A stretch of DNA of 64,000 nt, taken from assembly GCF_014656135.1 (NCBI RefSeq), contig NZ_BNBV01000008.1, positions 62,001-126,000 of the forward strand, read 5' to 3'. The position numbers and the translations under genes are program-made. Source of the stretch: Streptomyces thermodiastaticus (GTDB lineage: Bacteria > Actinomycetota > Actinomycetes > Streptomycetales > Streptomycetaceae). Within the stretch, counting starts at the first letter, position 1; the number at the start of each line of letters is the position of its first letter. Shown here one piece after another: positions 19,832-29,800 of the stretch. The notes beneath the pieces are model-generated. The model saw only the letters and a program-made list of their open reading frames with translations. It had not been told where the DNA came from and searched no databases.

Positions 19832-22800
19832 CTACGGCCCCTGCCGCACCCCCGCGGCCCGCACGATCTCCTGCCGCACCGAGCCGCCCCGGTCGTCGCG
19901 TGCCACGGCCCGCAGCGACACGGCGGCGGCGCCCTGCGGCACGGTCAGCGTGCCGCTCCAGTGGCCGCGCTCCCCGGTGAGCCGGACCGCCCGCCAGGTG
20001 GCGCCGTCGTCGTAGGACACCTCCAGCGCGCCGTGCCCGATGGTCCCGGTGTCCGTCGCCCCGGCGACGTACCGCGCGTCCAGGGTGACGGGGATCCGCC
20101 GGCCCGCCCGTACGTCGCCGGCGAGGTCGGTGGGCAGGCCGTAGGCGAGGTTGATCAGGGGCAGCGTGGCCGGGGCGTCGGCGGGGGCGGCGGCCGAGCG
20201 GAACGTCCACTCGGTGTGCCCCAGGGTGGCGATGCCCCAGCGGGCGGCGTCCAGCGCGGTGTCGGTGACGAGCCGCCAGGTGTGCTCGTCGGCGGGCGCG
20301 CCGGTGACGTACACGTAGGGACCACTGCCCTGGTACACCGGCTCGCCGTCCAGGTCCAGAGCCGTGGCCTGGGTCATGCCGCTGTCCGGGCTGAAGGTGT
20401 CGCCGTAGCCGGTGTGGTCGGGGCCGGAGTCGCCCCAGCCGGGCACCTCGAAGCGCAGGTCGTTCCCGAAGCGCTGCGGTCCGGTGTTCAGGGCGGTGCC
20501 CAGCCACGGGTGCCAGACGGGCCGGAACCAGTGCAGCGCGGGGCGGCTGCCGCCGGTGTAGCGGACCAGGCCGCCGCGCTGCTCCCAGGTGCCGGCGCCG
20601 GCCGTGACGGACTCGTGCCAGAGCTGTCCGGGGCCGGTGGAGACGTAGTCGGTGCGCTCGGCGGGGCAGGGCAGGCTCTCCTGGAAGCCGATGCCGACCG
20701 GGAAGGTGCCGGTGACCGAGTACCGGAACTCGCCGCACTCCACCGGTGTACGGGCGTGGAACGTCACCTGGATCCGGGCGAGTTCGCGGGTGCCCGGCGC
20801 ATAGGTGAGGTCGCGGTCGGGGACGCCGCCGCGATGGCTGTGCGCCAGGTCGTAGACGTACGGCGTGGTGGGGGTGCCGGTCATCACGACGCGGTGTGCG
20901 GCGCGCAGCCGGGCGGCGTCGGTGGCGTTCACCGAGGCGATCGGCAGGGGCCGGTCCCCGTCGGCGGTGCCCCACCACGCGGTGAGCCGGCCGGGGGTGT
21001 CGTCGGTGACGAACAGCGCCTTCGCGCCCGCGTCCTGCACCGCCTGGGCGAGCGCGGACGGCTCGGTGCCGTCGGCGAGGCGGGCCAGGACCGCCGCGCC
21101 GCGCACGTCCCGGCCGGTGAGGTCACCGGTGCCGACGTCCACCAGCGGCAGGGTGCTGCGGCCCTCGGGCAGGGTGCCGCCCGCCTGCACGACGGCCTCC
21201 CCGATCCCTTCGACCTGCAGCAGGGGCTCGCCCAGCCGCCACACGGTGCGGTACTCGAAGCCGCCCTGCGTCACCGTGCCGGTCGGCGCGGCGAAGACGC
21301 TGTCGTACAGCTGCGGCACCTGCACGGCCTCGGAGACGTCCACGCCGCCGGCCGTGCGGTCGTACTCCATGAGCAGCTGCCGGGTCTCGGTGCGGCGGTG
21401 GACGTCGGCGCGTATCTCGCGCAGCCGCCGCCCGTCGAGGGTGATCCCGCGGTCGCGGTCGACGACGACCTCGGGGGCGGCGAGGAAACCGAGGCCGAGG
21501 GAGTCGGCGCCGTGGCTGCCGTGCACGGGGAGGAAGCAGGCCAGGCTGTAGGTGCCGGGTTCCAGGCGCAGGTGCAGGGTGCCGTCGTCGCCGGCGTGGG
21601 CGGTGACCGGGTCGGCGCCCTCGGCGAGCCGCTGCACGGTCACATCGGCGGGCACGGCGGTGCCGTCGCGGCCAGTGACGTGCACGGTCAGCGTGTACCG
21701 CTCGTCCTCCCTGACCAGGCCGACCACGGTGTGCGCGACGGGGGTGCCGCTCGCGTCGGCGGCGACGATCTGCCCGCTGCTGGTGCCGGCGGGGGCCCGG
21801 GCGGCGTCGCCGGTGACCGTGGTGGAGGCGGAGCCGTGCGCGGGGACGGTGAGGGCGGTGTCGGCGAGGGTGACGACGCCGTCGGGCATGCCGGTCACCG
21901 TCAGGTGCAGCCGGACGTCCTCGCCGGAGGAGTTGGTGTAGGTCAGGGTGCGGGTCACCGGGGTGTCCGCCTCGGGCGGCCAGGAGTAAAAGCCGAGGTC
22001 GGCGCTGCCGGTCGCGGTGATGCGGGCGTTCACGGCGCCGGGCACGCTGACCCGGCCGGCGCCCAGCCGGTAGGCGGAGTCGTCCAGCTGCTTCGAGGTC
22101 GACATCAGGGCGTCCTTGAGGCGGGCGCCGCTCCAGCCGGGGTGCTGCTGGGCGAGCAGCGCGGCGACGCCGGCGACCTGGGGTGCGGCCATGGAGGTGC
22201 CGCTCATCGTGGTGTAGTAGCCGCTGCCCTCGGTCAGCTGGGAGCGGGCGGCGAGCACGTCCGTGCCGGGCGCGGCGAGGTCGGGTTTGAGGGCGTTGTC
22301 GCCGGCGCGGGGTCCGGCGCTGGTGAAGGAGGCGGCCCGGTCGGCGGAGTCGACGGCGCCGACGGTGAGCGCGGCGTCGGCGGCGCCGGGCGAGCCGATG
22401 GACGACGGTGCTCCGGTGTTGCCGGCCGCGGCCACGAACAGGGTGCCGGTCTCCCGGGTGAGGGTGTCCACGGCGCGGGCCATCGGGTCGGTGCCGTCAC
22501 TGGGTTCGGTGGTGCTCAGGCTCATCGACACGATCCGCGCCCCCACCTCGCGGGCGGCCCACTCCATCCCGGCGATGATCTGCGACTCGCTGCCGTTGCC
22601 CTGATCGTCGAGGACCTTGCCGACGGCGAGCGTGGCCTCGGGGGCGACGCCCCGCTCGGTGCCCCCGGAGGCGGCGCCGCTGCCGCCCACGATGGAGGTG
22701 ACATGGGTGCCGTGGCCGTTGCGGTCGGCGACGTCCTCGCCGTCGACGAAGCTGCGGGCGGCGGCGATCCGTCCCTCGAGGTCCGGATGGGTGGCGTCGA

Positions 22801-23506
22801 CGCCGGTGTCCAGGACGGCGATGGTGACGCCCTTGCCCGTGAGGCCGGACTGCCAGGCCGTGGGGGTGCCGATCTGCGCGTTGCTCCGCGCGAGGCCGGC
22901 GTGCACCCGTGCGTCCAGCCACACCGCGTCGACGTCCGTGCCGGCGGTGAGGGCCTGCCATACGGCGCGGCCCTTGCCGGCGGTGACGGCGGCGCCGCGC
23001 ACGCTGGGCAGGGACCGCACCCGCCGGGTGCCGGGCGGCGCGGGGGCCGCCGTGACGCCCCGGCCGTCCTTGTAGGTGACGATCAGCGGGAGTTCACCGG
23101 TCTCCTCGTCGGTGAGGCCCTGCCGGATCAGCGCGCTGACGTCGAACAGCCGCCGGTCCAGGGTGCCCGCCCGCAGATACGGCAGCGCCTCGTCCGGCAC
23201 GACGGAGATGTCGCCGTTCACCGTCCGGGTGCGCACGGCGCCGGCCGCTCCCCGGGGCCGCCGCACGGTGACCGTCGTCTTCCCGCCGCCGAGGCCGGTG
23301 ACGGTGACCTTGTCCCCGGTGACGAGGGTGACGGTGCGGGCGGCCCCCGGTGCCTGTCCCGCCCGCGCCGGTGCCGTGGCCCGTACGGCTTCGGCGGCCG
23401 CCGTCGTGGCCTCGGCGGCCGCCCGGCCGGTGCCCGCCGGGAGCAGGGCGAGCACGAGTGTGCCCGCCAGCAGCGTCGTCCCGCGTCCGACTGGTCCTGC
23501 GCTCAT
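19832..23506 (-). CDS. Large secreted S8 (subtilisin-like) serine peptidase
   Basis: An exported 1224-aa protease. The signal peptide occupies about residues 1-32 (GTTLLAGTLVLALLPAG then RAAAEA), followed by an inhibitor-like prodomain to about 215. The S8 domain has the complete triad: Asp233 in VLDTGVDATHP, His265 in GHGTHVTS, and Ser438 in GTSMAAPQVAG. Downstream are Ig-like/FN3-like beta domains (from about 510), a PA-like segment (GRDVRGAAVLARL) and a long C-terminal beta-rich region. No anchor is seen, so it is presumably released. AGAGAGG precedes the ATG. A divergent promoter region separates it from the Trypco1 operon. Confidence 0.9.
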   Translation of the reverse strand: MSAGPVGRGTTLLAGTLVLALLPAGTGRAAAEATTAAAEAVRATAPARAGQAPGAARTVTLVTGDKVTVTGLGGGKTTVTVRRPRGAAGAVRTRTVNGDISVVPDEALPYLRAGTLDRRLFDVSALIRQGLTDEETGELPLIVTYKDGRGVTAAPAPPGTRRVRSLPSVRGAAVTAGKGRAVWQALTAGTDVDAVWLDARVHAGLARSNAQIGTPTAWQSGLTGKGVTIAVLDTGVDATHPDLEGRIAAARSFVDGEDVADRNGHGTHVTSIVGGSGAASGGTERGVAPEATLAVGKVLDDQGNGSESQIIAGMEWAAREVGARIVSMSLSTTEPSDGTDPMARAVDTLTRETGTLFVAAAGNTGAPSSIGSPGAADAALTVGAVDSADRAASFTSAGPRAGDNALKPDLAAPGTDVLAARSQLTEGSGYYTTMSGTSMAAPQVAGVAALLAQQHPGWSGARLKDALMSTSKQLDDSAYRLGAGRVSVPGAVNARITATGSADLGFYSWPPEADTPVTRTLTYTNSSGEDVRLHLTVTGMPDGVVTLADTALTVPAHGSASTTVTGDAARAPAGTSSGQIVAADASGTPVAHTVVGLVREDERYTLTVHVTGRDGTAVPADVTVQRLAEGADPVTAHAGDDGTLHLRLEPGTYSLACFLPVHGSHGADSLGLGFLAAPEVVVDRDRGITLDGRRLREIRADVHRRTETRQLLMEYDRTAGGVDVSEAVQVPQLYDSVFAAPTGTVTQGGFEYRTVWRLGEPLLQVEGIGEAVVQAGGTLPEGRSTLPLVDVGTGDLTGRDVRGAAVLARLADGTEPSALAQAVQDAGAKALFVTDDTPGRLTAWWGTADGDRPLPIASVNATDAARLRAAHRVVMTGTPTTPYVYDLAHSHRGGVPDRDLTYAPGTRELARIQVTFHARTPVECGEFRYSVTGTFPVGIGFQESLPCPAERTDYVSTGPGQLWHESVTAGAGTWEQRGGLVRYTGGSRPALHWFRPVWHPWLGTALNTGPQRFGNDLRFEVPGWGDSGPDHTGYGDTFSPDSGMTQATALDLDGEPVYQGSGPYVYVTGAPADEHTWRLVTDTALDAARWGIATLGHTEWTFRSAAAPADAPATLPLINLAYGLPTDLAGDVRAGRRIPVTLDARYVAGATDTGTIGHGALEVSYDDGATWRAVRLTGERGHWSGTLTVPQGAAAVSLRAVARDDRGGSVRQEIVRAAGVRQGP

Positions 23507-23531
23507 GCGTGCCTCTCTTCACAGCGGTGCT

Positions 23532-23563
23532 GTGAGCAGTGTCACCGGCCTTGTGTGACAAGG
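23532..23563. promoter_or_regulatory. Palindromes in the divergent subtilase/Trypco1 promoter region
   Basis: GTGAGCAGTGTCAC (23532-23545) fits the GTG-N6-GNCAC pattern given for Streptomyces Crp sites. CCTTGT-GTG-ACAAGG (23549-23563) is a perfect 6-bp inverted repeat. Both lie 26-57 nt upstream of the subtilase ATG, and a TTGACG hexamer follows at 23567 for the plus strand. Regulatory role inferred from position only. Confidence 0.3.
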
Positions 23564-23700
23564 GAGTTGACGGAGCGTGGCGAATGGCTGCCATGGCGTG
23601 TTCCCGCCGGTCGCCCGGGGGGCGGAGCATCGGCTGCGGGACACCGGCCTCGCCCCGTCCGTACCATGGGTCCGCTCAGCCACAGCGCGACGGGAGCGGG

Positions 23701-24054
23701 ATGGAAGACATCGTCGAGTTCAAGACCCGTGACGGTGCGGTGATCGCTGTCGAGGCGGCGTCGGAGGAAGGCGGCTCGCACCTGGTGGCGCGCGCGGACG
23801 ACGGCGTGGTGCGCGCGACCCGCACCTTCGAGGGCGCGCTCGACGGGGTGCGCGCGGCGGCCGAGTCCGCGCTGCGGGTCTTCCGGGACGGCACGCTCAG
23901 GCCGGACGCGGTGGAGATCGAGTTCGGGGTGAAGCTGTCCGGCGAGGCGGGCGCTCTGATCGCGAAGAGTTCCGGCGAGGGCCACCTGACGGTGAAGCTG
24001 TCCTGGTCGCCCGGGCACTCCGGCGGCACCGCGGAGACGTCGCCGGCGTCATGA
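23701..24054 (+). CDS. Trypco1 (CU044_2847-type) trypsin-co-occurring protein
   Basis: A 117-aa protein starting MEDIVEFKTRDGAVIAVEA, with the C-terminal beta block EIEFGVKLSGEAGALIAKSS and GHLTVKLSW. This is the CU044_2847/Trypco1 family, named for its constant association with trypsin-like proteases of VMAP systems. Its biochemical role is not established; a regulatory or adaptor domain for the protease is the usual suggestion. The stop overlaps the protease ATG (ATGA). Confidence 0.85.
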   Translation: MEDIVEFKTRDGAVIAVEAASEEGGSHLVARADDGVVRATRTFEGALDGVRAAAESALRVFRDGTLRPDAVEIEFGVKLSGEAGALIAKSSGEGHLTVKLSWSPGHSGGTAETSPAS

Positions 24055-25787
24055 CGAGCGCGGCCTGGCACGTCAGGATCCGCTGCGGGCCGCGCACCGG
24101 GTCCGGCTTCCTGGTCACCGAACGCCATGTGCTGACCTGCGCTCATGTCGTGCACGGCGCGCAGGAGACCCCGGTCGGCGTGACGTTCGCCCACGGGCGG
24201 CGCGAAGAGCGGGAAGTGACGGCCCGTGTGGTCGGGCACGGCGGCTGGGCGGGCCACGACACCGACCCCGGCGACCTGGCGGTACTGGAGCTGGACCGTG
24301 CCGTGGAACTGAAACCCGCCGAGTTCGCGGCGCCGTCCGACGCCTACGGCGACCCGCCGCGCCGCCTGATCGCCTACGGCTTCCCGCGCCACTACGACGA
24401 GGGCACGCTCGCCGAGTACCGGGCCACCGCCGACCAGTTGATCGCCGGGGAGTGGGTGCAGCTGGAGGCGTGGGCCGGGCACGGGCAGCCGCTCGCACCC
24501 GGGTTCAGCGGGGCCGCGGTGACGCTCGCCGACACCGGGCAGGTCGTCGGCATGGTCTCCTCCGCGGCACGCCACCCCGACGTACGCAACGGGCGGATGC
24601 TGCCCGCCCATGTCATGGCCCGCTACTGGCCGCCGCTGGGCGAGCTGATCCCCACCCCGCGTTACGGGCGGCAGGACAAGGAGCGGCTGCGGACCCTGGT
24701 GGAGGCGGTCGCCCGGCAGGAGGTTCTGGAGTGCCGTCCCGAGCAGCTGTACCGGGACGCGGTGGGGCCGCTCGGCCCGCCGCCGCCCGCGCACGGCTTC
24801 CGCTCGCTGTGGGACGCCGCCTGGTATCTGCTGTCCGAGGTGCCCGATCCGGCGGCCGTGCAGCGGTTCACCACCCGGCTGGCCGACTTCGCCGACTCCG
24901 CGGCCACCCGGTACGGGCTCAGGTCCTGGCCGCAGCACGCCCCGGCCGCCCGCCCGGCGGTGCGCGCCGCCGAACGCTCCGCTTGGGCGCCGGTGCTGGT
25001 GGAGATCGCGCCGAGCGGGTCCGGCGACGACCGGTTCCTGGTCGAGGTGTCCGTCTACACCGGCCGCCACCGCCGTCTGGTGGGCTCGCGGACCCTGCCG
25101 GCCGGCCGGGTGCGCCCATGGGCGCTGGAACGCATCGACGAGGCCTTCTACGAACTCGACCCGGACGCCCGCGAGTTGATTGCCTTCGTGCTGCCGCGGC
25201 GCTGGCTGAACACGGACGTGGCGGGCTGGGCGCGCAGCGCCGACGACGACAGCCCGCTGGGGTCGTTCGCGCCGGTCGTCGTGCTGGACCTGGACCGGCG
25301 GCGCAGCGGCATGCTGCAGCGCAAGCTGACGCAGAAGTGGCGGCTGCTGGACACCCGCGGCTCGGCGCGGCTGCACCGGGTCGGCTGCGACGCCCTCGGC
25401 CAGGACCCGACCAGGCTCACCGTCGCGCTGCGCAGCGGCGGCGCCGACATCGTCTGCCTCGGCGTCCCGCCGCGCACCGAGGCCGCTCGCCGGCTGTTCG
25501 CCGCGTGCCTGAACGCCCCTGTGCCGGTGCTGCTGTGGCCGCGCTCCGGCTGCCGGGGCGAGCCGTCGCACTCCGGCTGCCGGGGCCAGGAGTTCCTGGA
25601 CCGTCTCACCGAGCACCTGGCGGATCTGCCGCCCGGTGACCTCCCCTCGTTCGTCCACGGGTTACGGCAGGAGGCGTACGCCTGCGAGGGACCCGGACCG
25701 CACTGGGCGGACGATCTGGCACTGCTGTGGGAGGACCCCCGGTGCCTGCCCGACCCCGTCGCCTACCAGCACTCGCCCGTCGGATGA
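24051..25787 (+). CDS. Trypsin-like protease fused to a VMAP C-terminal domain
   Basis: A 578-aa protein whose first 190 residues form a chymotrypsin-fold protease: His32 (TCAHVV), Asp75 (PGDLAVLELD) and Ser153 (APGFSGAAV). No signal peptide precedes it, so it acts inside the cell. Residues about 215-290 are helical (ARQEVLECRPEQLYRDAVG), and the rest (about 300-578) matches the C-terminal domain of vWA-MoxR-associated proteins, ending LPSFVHGLRQEAYACEGP. In the conflict-system model the VMAP protein is the effector-bearing member of a vWA/MoxR/VMAP trio, here armed with a protease. It is coupled upstream to Trypco1 and followed by MoxR after 30 nt. Confidence 0.82.
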   Translation: MTSAAWHVRIRCGPRTGSGFLVTERHVLTCAHVVHGAQETPVGVTFAHGRREEREVTARVVGHGGWAGHDTDPGDLAVLELDRAVELKPAEFAAPSDAYGDPPRRLIAYGFPRHYDEGTLAEYRATADQLIAGEWVQLEAWAGHGQPLAPGFSGAAVTLADTGQVVGMVSSAARHPDVRNGRMLPAHVMARYWPPLGELIPTPRYGRQDKERLRTLVEAVARQEVLECRPEQLYRDAVGPLGPPPPAHGFRSLWDAAWYLLSEVPDPAAVQRFTTRLADFADSAATRYGLRSWPQHAPAARPAVRAAERSAWAPVLVEIAPSGSGDDRFLVEVSVYTGRHRRLVGSRTLPAGRVRPWALERIDEAFYELDPDARELIAFVLPRRWLNTDVAGWARSADDDSPLGSFAPVVVLDLDRRRSGMLQRKLTQKWRLLDTRGSARLHRVGCDALGQDPTRLTVALRSGGADIVCLGVPPRTEAARRLFAACLNAPVPVLLWPRSGCRGEPSHSGCRGQEFLDRLTEHLADLPPGDLPSFVHGLRQEAYACEGPGPHWADDLALLWEDPRCLPDPVAYQHSPVG

Positions 25788-25817
25788 GCGAGCACGACCC
25801 TGGAGGAGAACGCGCCC

Positions 25818-26846
25818 ATGCCCCTGTGGCCCGTGTACACCGGCACGAGCGAGCCCCATGACGGCATCGACCGGCTGCCCGCCCCGCCGCCCTGGCGCGC
25901 CTTCGACGGCGGCCCCGTCCTGACCACCCCGGCGGAGACCGACGACCGGTCGGCCTCCTCCCCGGACCGCAGCCACCGTGCCCGCGCCTACCGTCCCGGC
26001 GAGGAGACGGTCCAGCTGGTCAACGCGGCCCTGTATCTGCGCCGTCCGCTGCTGGTGACCGGCCCGCCCGGCAGCGGCAAGTCGTCCCTGGCGTACGCGG
26101 TGGCCCGGGAGCTGAAACTGGGACCGGTGCTGCGCTGGAACATCACCAGCCGCACCACGCTCCGCGACGGCCTGTACCAGTACGACCCGCTCTCCCGGCT
26201 GTACGCCGCCGGCCGGGCCACCGCCCGGGAGCTGCCTCCGGACGGCGACCTGGAGGACCATCTGCGGCTCGGTCCGCTCGGCACCGCGCTGCTGCCCTAC
26301 GCCCGGCCGCGCGCCCTGCTCGTCGACGAGATCGACAAGAGCGACCTGGACCTGCCCAACGACCTGCTGAACGTCCTGGAGGAGGGCCAGTACGAGATTC
26401 CCGAACTGGTCCGCGCCGCCCGGCACACCCCGACCGCGCAGGTGATGGTCGACGGCACGGACGACCGGGTGCCGATCTCGCGGGGCCGGGTGCGCTGCCG
26501 GGCGTTCCCCTTCGTGGTGCTCACCAGCAACGGCGAGCGGGAGTTCCCGCCGGCGTTCCTGCGCCGCTGTGTCCGGCTGGAGCTGCGCCAGCCGCGCGAC
26601 GCGCACCTGGAGGAGATCGTCCGGGCGCACCTGGGCGAGATCGACGACTACGCCCGCACGCTCATCGACCGGTTCCTCCACCGCGGCGCGGAGGGCGAAC
26701 TGGCCACCGACCAGCTGCTGAATGCCATCTATCTGACCGGTGCGGCGGGTCTGGAGGGCGCCTCGCGGGACGAGCTGGCCGAGCGGGTCATGCCGTATCT
26801 GAGCCGGGCAGGGGGGTGGGCGGATGACGAACCGGTCGCATTCTGA
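25818..26846 (+). CDS. MoxR-type AAA+ ATPase of the VMAP system
   Basis: A 342-aa AAA+ ATPase with Walker A GPPGSGKSS near residue 84, Walker B LLVDEIDKSD near residue 168, sensor-1 Asn in VVLTSNGEREFPPAFLRRC and sensor-2 region thereafter. MoxR ATPases remodel partners that carry vWA domains; the next gene encodes such a candidate. The start ATG 25818 follows GGAGGAG. The 3' end overlaps the SAV_2336-type gene by 23 nt, indicating coupled synthesis. Confidence 0.88.
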   Translation: MPLWPVYTGTSEPHDGIDRLPAPPPWRAFDGGPVLTTPAETDDRSASSPDRSHRARAYRPGEETVQLVNAALYLRRPLLVTGPPGSGKSSLAYAVARELKLGPVLRWNITSRTTLRDGLYQYDPLSRLYAAGRATARELPPDGDLEDHLRLGPLGTALLPYARPRALLVDEIDKSDLDLPNDLLNVLEEGQYEIPELVRAARHTPTAQVMVDGTDDRVPISRGRVRCRAFPFVVLTSNGEREFPPAFLRRCVRLELRQPRDAHLEEIVRAHLGEIDDYARTLIDRFLHRGAEGELATDQLLNAIYLTGAAGLEGASRDELAERVMPYLSRAGGWADDEPVAF

Positions 26847-29800
26847 GCACGGCCGATTCCCCGAGGGCGGGCCCGGCGGTGCCCGGCCGGACGGTGCCCG
26901 GGACGACGGCTTCCTCGGCCCCGGCCCCGACGGCACCGCACGGCCCGGGGACGGCGGCACCGCACGGCCCGGGGACGGTGGCCCGGCGGGCGAGGGACCG
27001 GCGGGCCGCTCGGGTGTGGCGCGGCTGGCCGAGGTGCTGGCGGGCGCCGCGGGAGGCCGGTGGCCCACGTCGCTGGAGCTGGCCGAGGTGCTGTGGCTGG
27101 CGAGCCGGGCCGCGGGCCCCGGCGGCCCGGACACGGCGGCCGGCGGCGGCACCACCGCCTCCGCACCCGCCCGGCGGCACCCCGGCGGCCGGCCCGCCCC
27201 GTCCGGCGGCACACCGCCGGTGCCGTCCGCCCCGCCGCCGCCCCGGCCCCAGGCCCCCCGGGTCCCGCTGAGCCTGCCCGGCCCGCGCACCGGCGGGCAC
27301 GGCACGCACCGCGTGCTGCTCGCCCCGACGCCGCCGATGCTGTCTGGGCCGCTGGCCGTGCAGCGTGCCCTGCGTCCGCTCAAGCGCCGCGTTCCCGCAC
27401 CGACCGGTCACGAACTCGACGAGGAGGCCACCGCCCACCGCATCGCCCGGCTCGGCGCCGACCCGCGCTGGTGGCTGCCCGTGCTGCGGCCCGCCACCGA
27501 ACGCTGGCTCACCCTGCACCTGGTGCACGACACCGGCCCGACCATGCCGGTGTGGCGGCCGCTGGTCCGTGAGCTGCGGGCGGCGCTCGCCCAGTCCGGG
27601 GTGTTCCGCACCGTGGAGGTGCACCGGCTGGCCGCCGACGGCACCATGGGGCCGGGCGGCCCGGCCGCGCCCCACGGCGACGGCCGCAGCGTCGTCCTGC
27701 TGATCAGCGACTGCATGGGACCGCAGTGGCGGGCCGGAGCGGCCGGCGCCCGCTGGTACCGCACGCTGCGCCGCTGGGCCCGGACCATGCCGGTCGCCGT
27801 GATACAGCCGCTGCCGGAACGCCTGTGGCGCACCACCGCGCTGCCGGCCGACACCGCACGGCTGTCCGCGCCGGGCCGCGCCGTGCCCAACTCCGCGTAC
27901 ACGGTGGACTGTCACTGCGCGCACGACCTGCCGCCGGGCACCCTGCCGCTGCCGCTGATGGAGGCCTCGGCGCCCTGGTTCGAGACCTGGACGCGGCTGG
28001 TGACGTCCCCGGCGCGGACCGTGCTGACCGGCTCGGTGGGCCTGCTCGCCCCCGAGCCGCCGCCCGCCGACGTGGACGAGGAGGGCCGCGGCGACGTGGA
28101 CCGCCTCGATGCGGAGGAGCTGGTCCTGCGGTTCCGTTCGATCGCCTCCCCGGAGGCGTTCCGCCTGGCCGGTCATCTGGCCGTCGGCGAACCGCAGCTG
28201 CCGGTGATGCGGCTGGTGCAGGCGGCCGTCGAACCCGACCCGCGCCCCCAGCATCTGGCCGAGGTCATCCTCAGCGGGATGCTGACCACCGTCCCCGGGC
28301 CGCCCGGCTCGTACGCCTTCCGGCCCGGCGTACGCGAGGTGCTGCTGGGCACCCTTCCGCACACGGCCCGCTCCCGCACCGCCGGACTGCTCGCCCGGGC
28401 CGGGCAGGTGATCGACAACCGGGCCGGGGTCGCGGCGGGCGACTTCCGTGTCGTCGCCCCGGACGACACCGGTGACGCCGGGGCTCTCGGCGACCCGATC
28501 GCCGAGGTGGACCCGGACAGTGTGCGACGGCTCGGCGGGCGCGCGCCGCGCGACCTGGTCGGCGGCCGGTACCGGCTGGTGCGGCAGCGGGGACTGGGGC
28601 GGCATCTGTGGGAGGCGGTGGACGAACAGGACGGCGGCCGGCAGGTCGTGGTGCACCTGTATCCGCCGCAGGAGGACGGCGCGGCACGGTTCCTGCGGGA
28701 GGCACAGCGGCTGGCCGGGGTGCGCAGCCCGCACGTGACGCCGGTGCTGGACTTCGGCGTGGACGGCACCACGCCGTTTCTGGTCGCGGAGTTCACCGAC
28801 GGCGTCACCCTGAGCGAGCTGCTGGCCACCAGCGAGGCGCGGCTGCCCTGCGCGGTGTTCGCGCGGGTCGTCGCCGGCGGTGTGGCCGGGCTGCGGGCGC
28901 TGCACGCCCGGCAGCTGGTGCGCGGCCAGCGGGAGCCGGCGGGGCTGCTGCTGCGCCCGGACGGCACCGCCGTCCTCTGCCGGTTCGCGCTGGGCGAGGA
29001 GTCGCTGGGCAAGGACGCCGAGTGGGACGTGACCCGCTTCGCCCGGCAGCTGCGCCGGATCGCCGCGGAGGCGGACGTCCCCCCGGAGCACCAGCGGCTC
29101 GTCGACCTGATCGACGCCGGCGACCTGGACGGGGCGGCCCGGTACGCGCGCGGCCCGGCGCTGCGGGACCGCCCCCGCTGGGCGTTCGGCCTGCTCGGCC
29201 CGCTGGGCATCACCCTGTCCGGGCGGGAGGTGCCGGACCGGCTGTCGCCCGAGGCGCAGGGTCTGCTGTGCCTGCTGCTGCGCCGGGCCGGACGGCGTGT
29301 CACCCTGCGGGAGCTGGCCGAGGGCCTGTGGGAGCAGCCGCTGTCCCAGGGGGCGGCCGGCGTGCGCGTGCTGCGCCTGGTCCAGGAGCTGCACCGGCTG
29401 CTCGGCCCCGGCACGGTCGCGACGCTCGCCGACGGCTACGCGCTGCATCTGCCCGACGCCGTCGTCGACGCCGTGCGCTGCGAGACGCTGGCCGTGCGCG
29501 CCGCGGACCGGGACGACGCCGCCCGGCGCCGGATGCTGCGCGAGGCCCTGGACCTCTTCCGCGGCGATCCGCTCCACGGCATCCCCGGCCCGTTCGCCGC
29601 CCGGGAACGCTCCCGGCTGCGGGCGCTGCGCACCCGGATCGAACGGGCCCTGACCGGCTCCGTCGCCCCCGGCACGGCGGTGTCCGGGCCGCGTGGTGCC
29701 GGGCCGGTGGTGGCCTTCGCGGCCGACGGCCTCGGCGGCCGCCACGACGGTCTGGCCCGGGTGGTGGACACGCTGATGTCCCGCGGCAACCTGGCGCCCG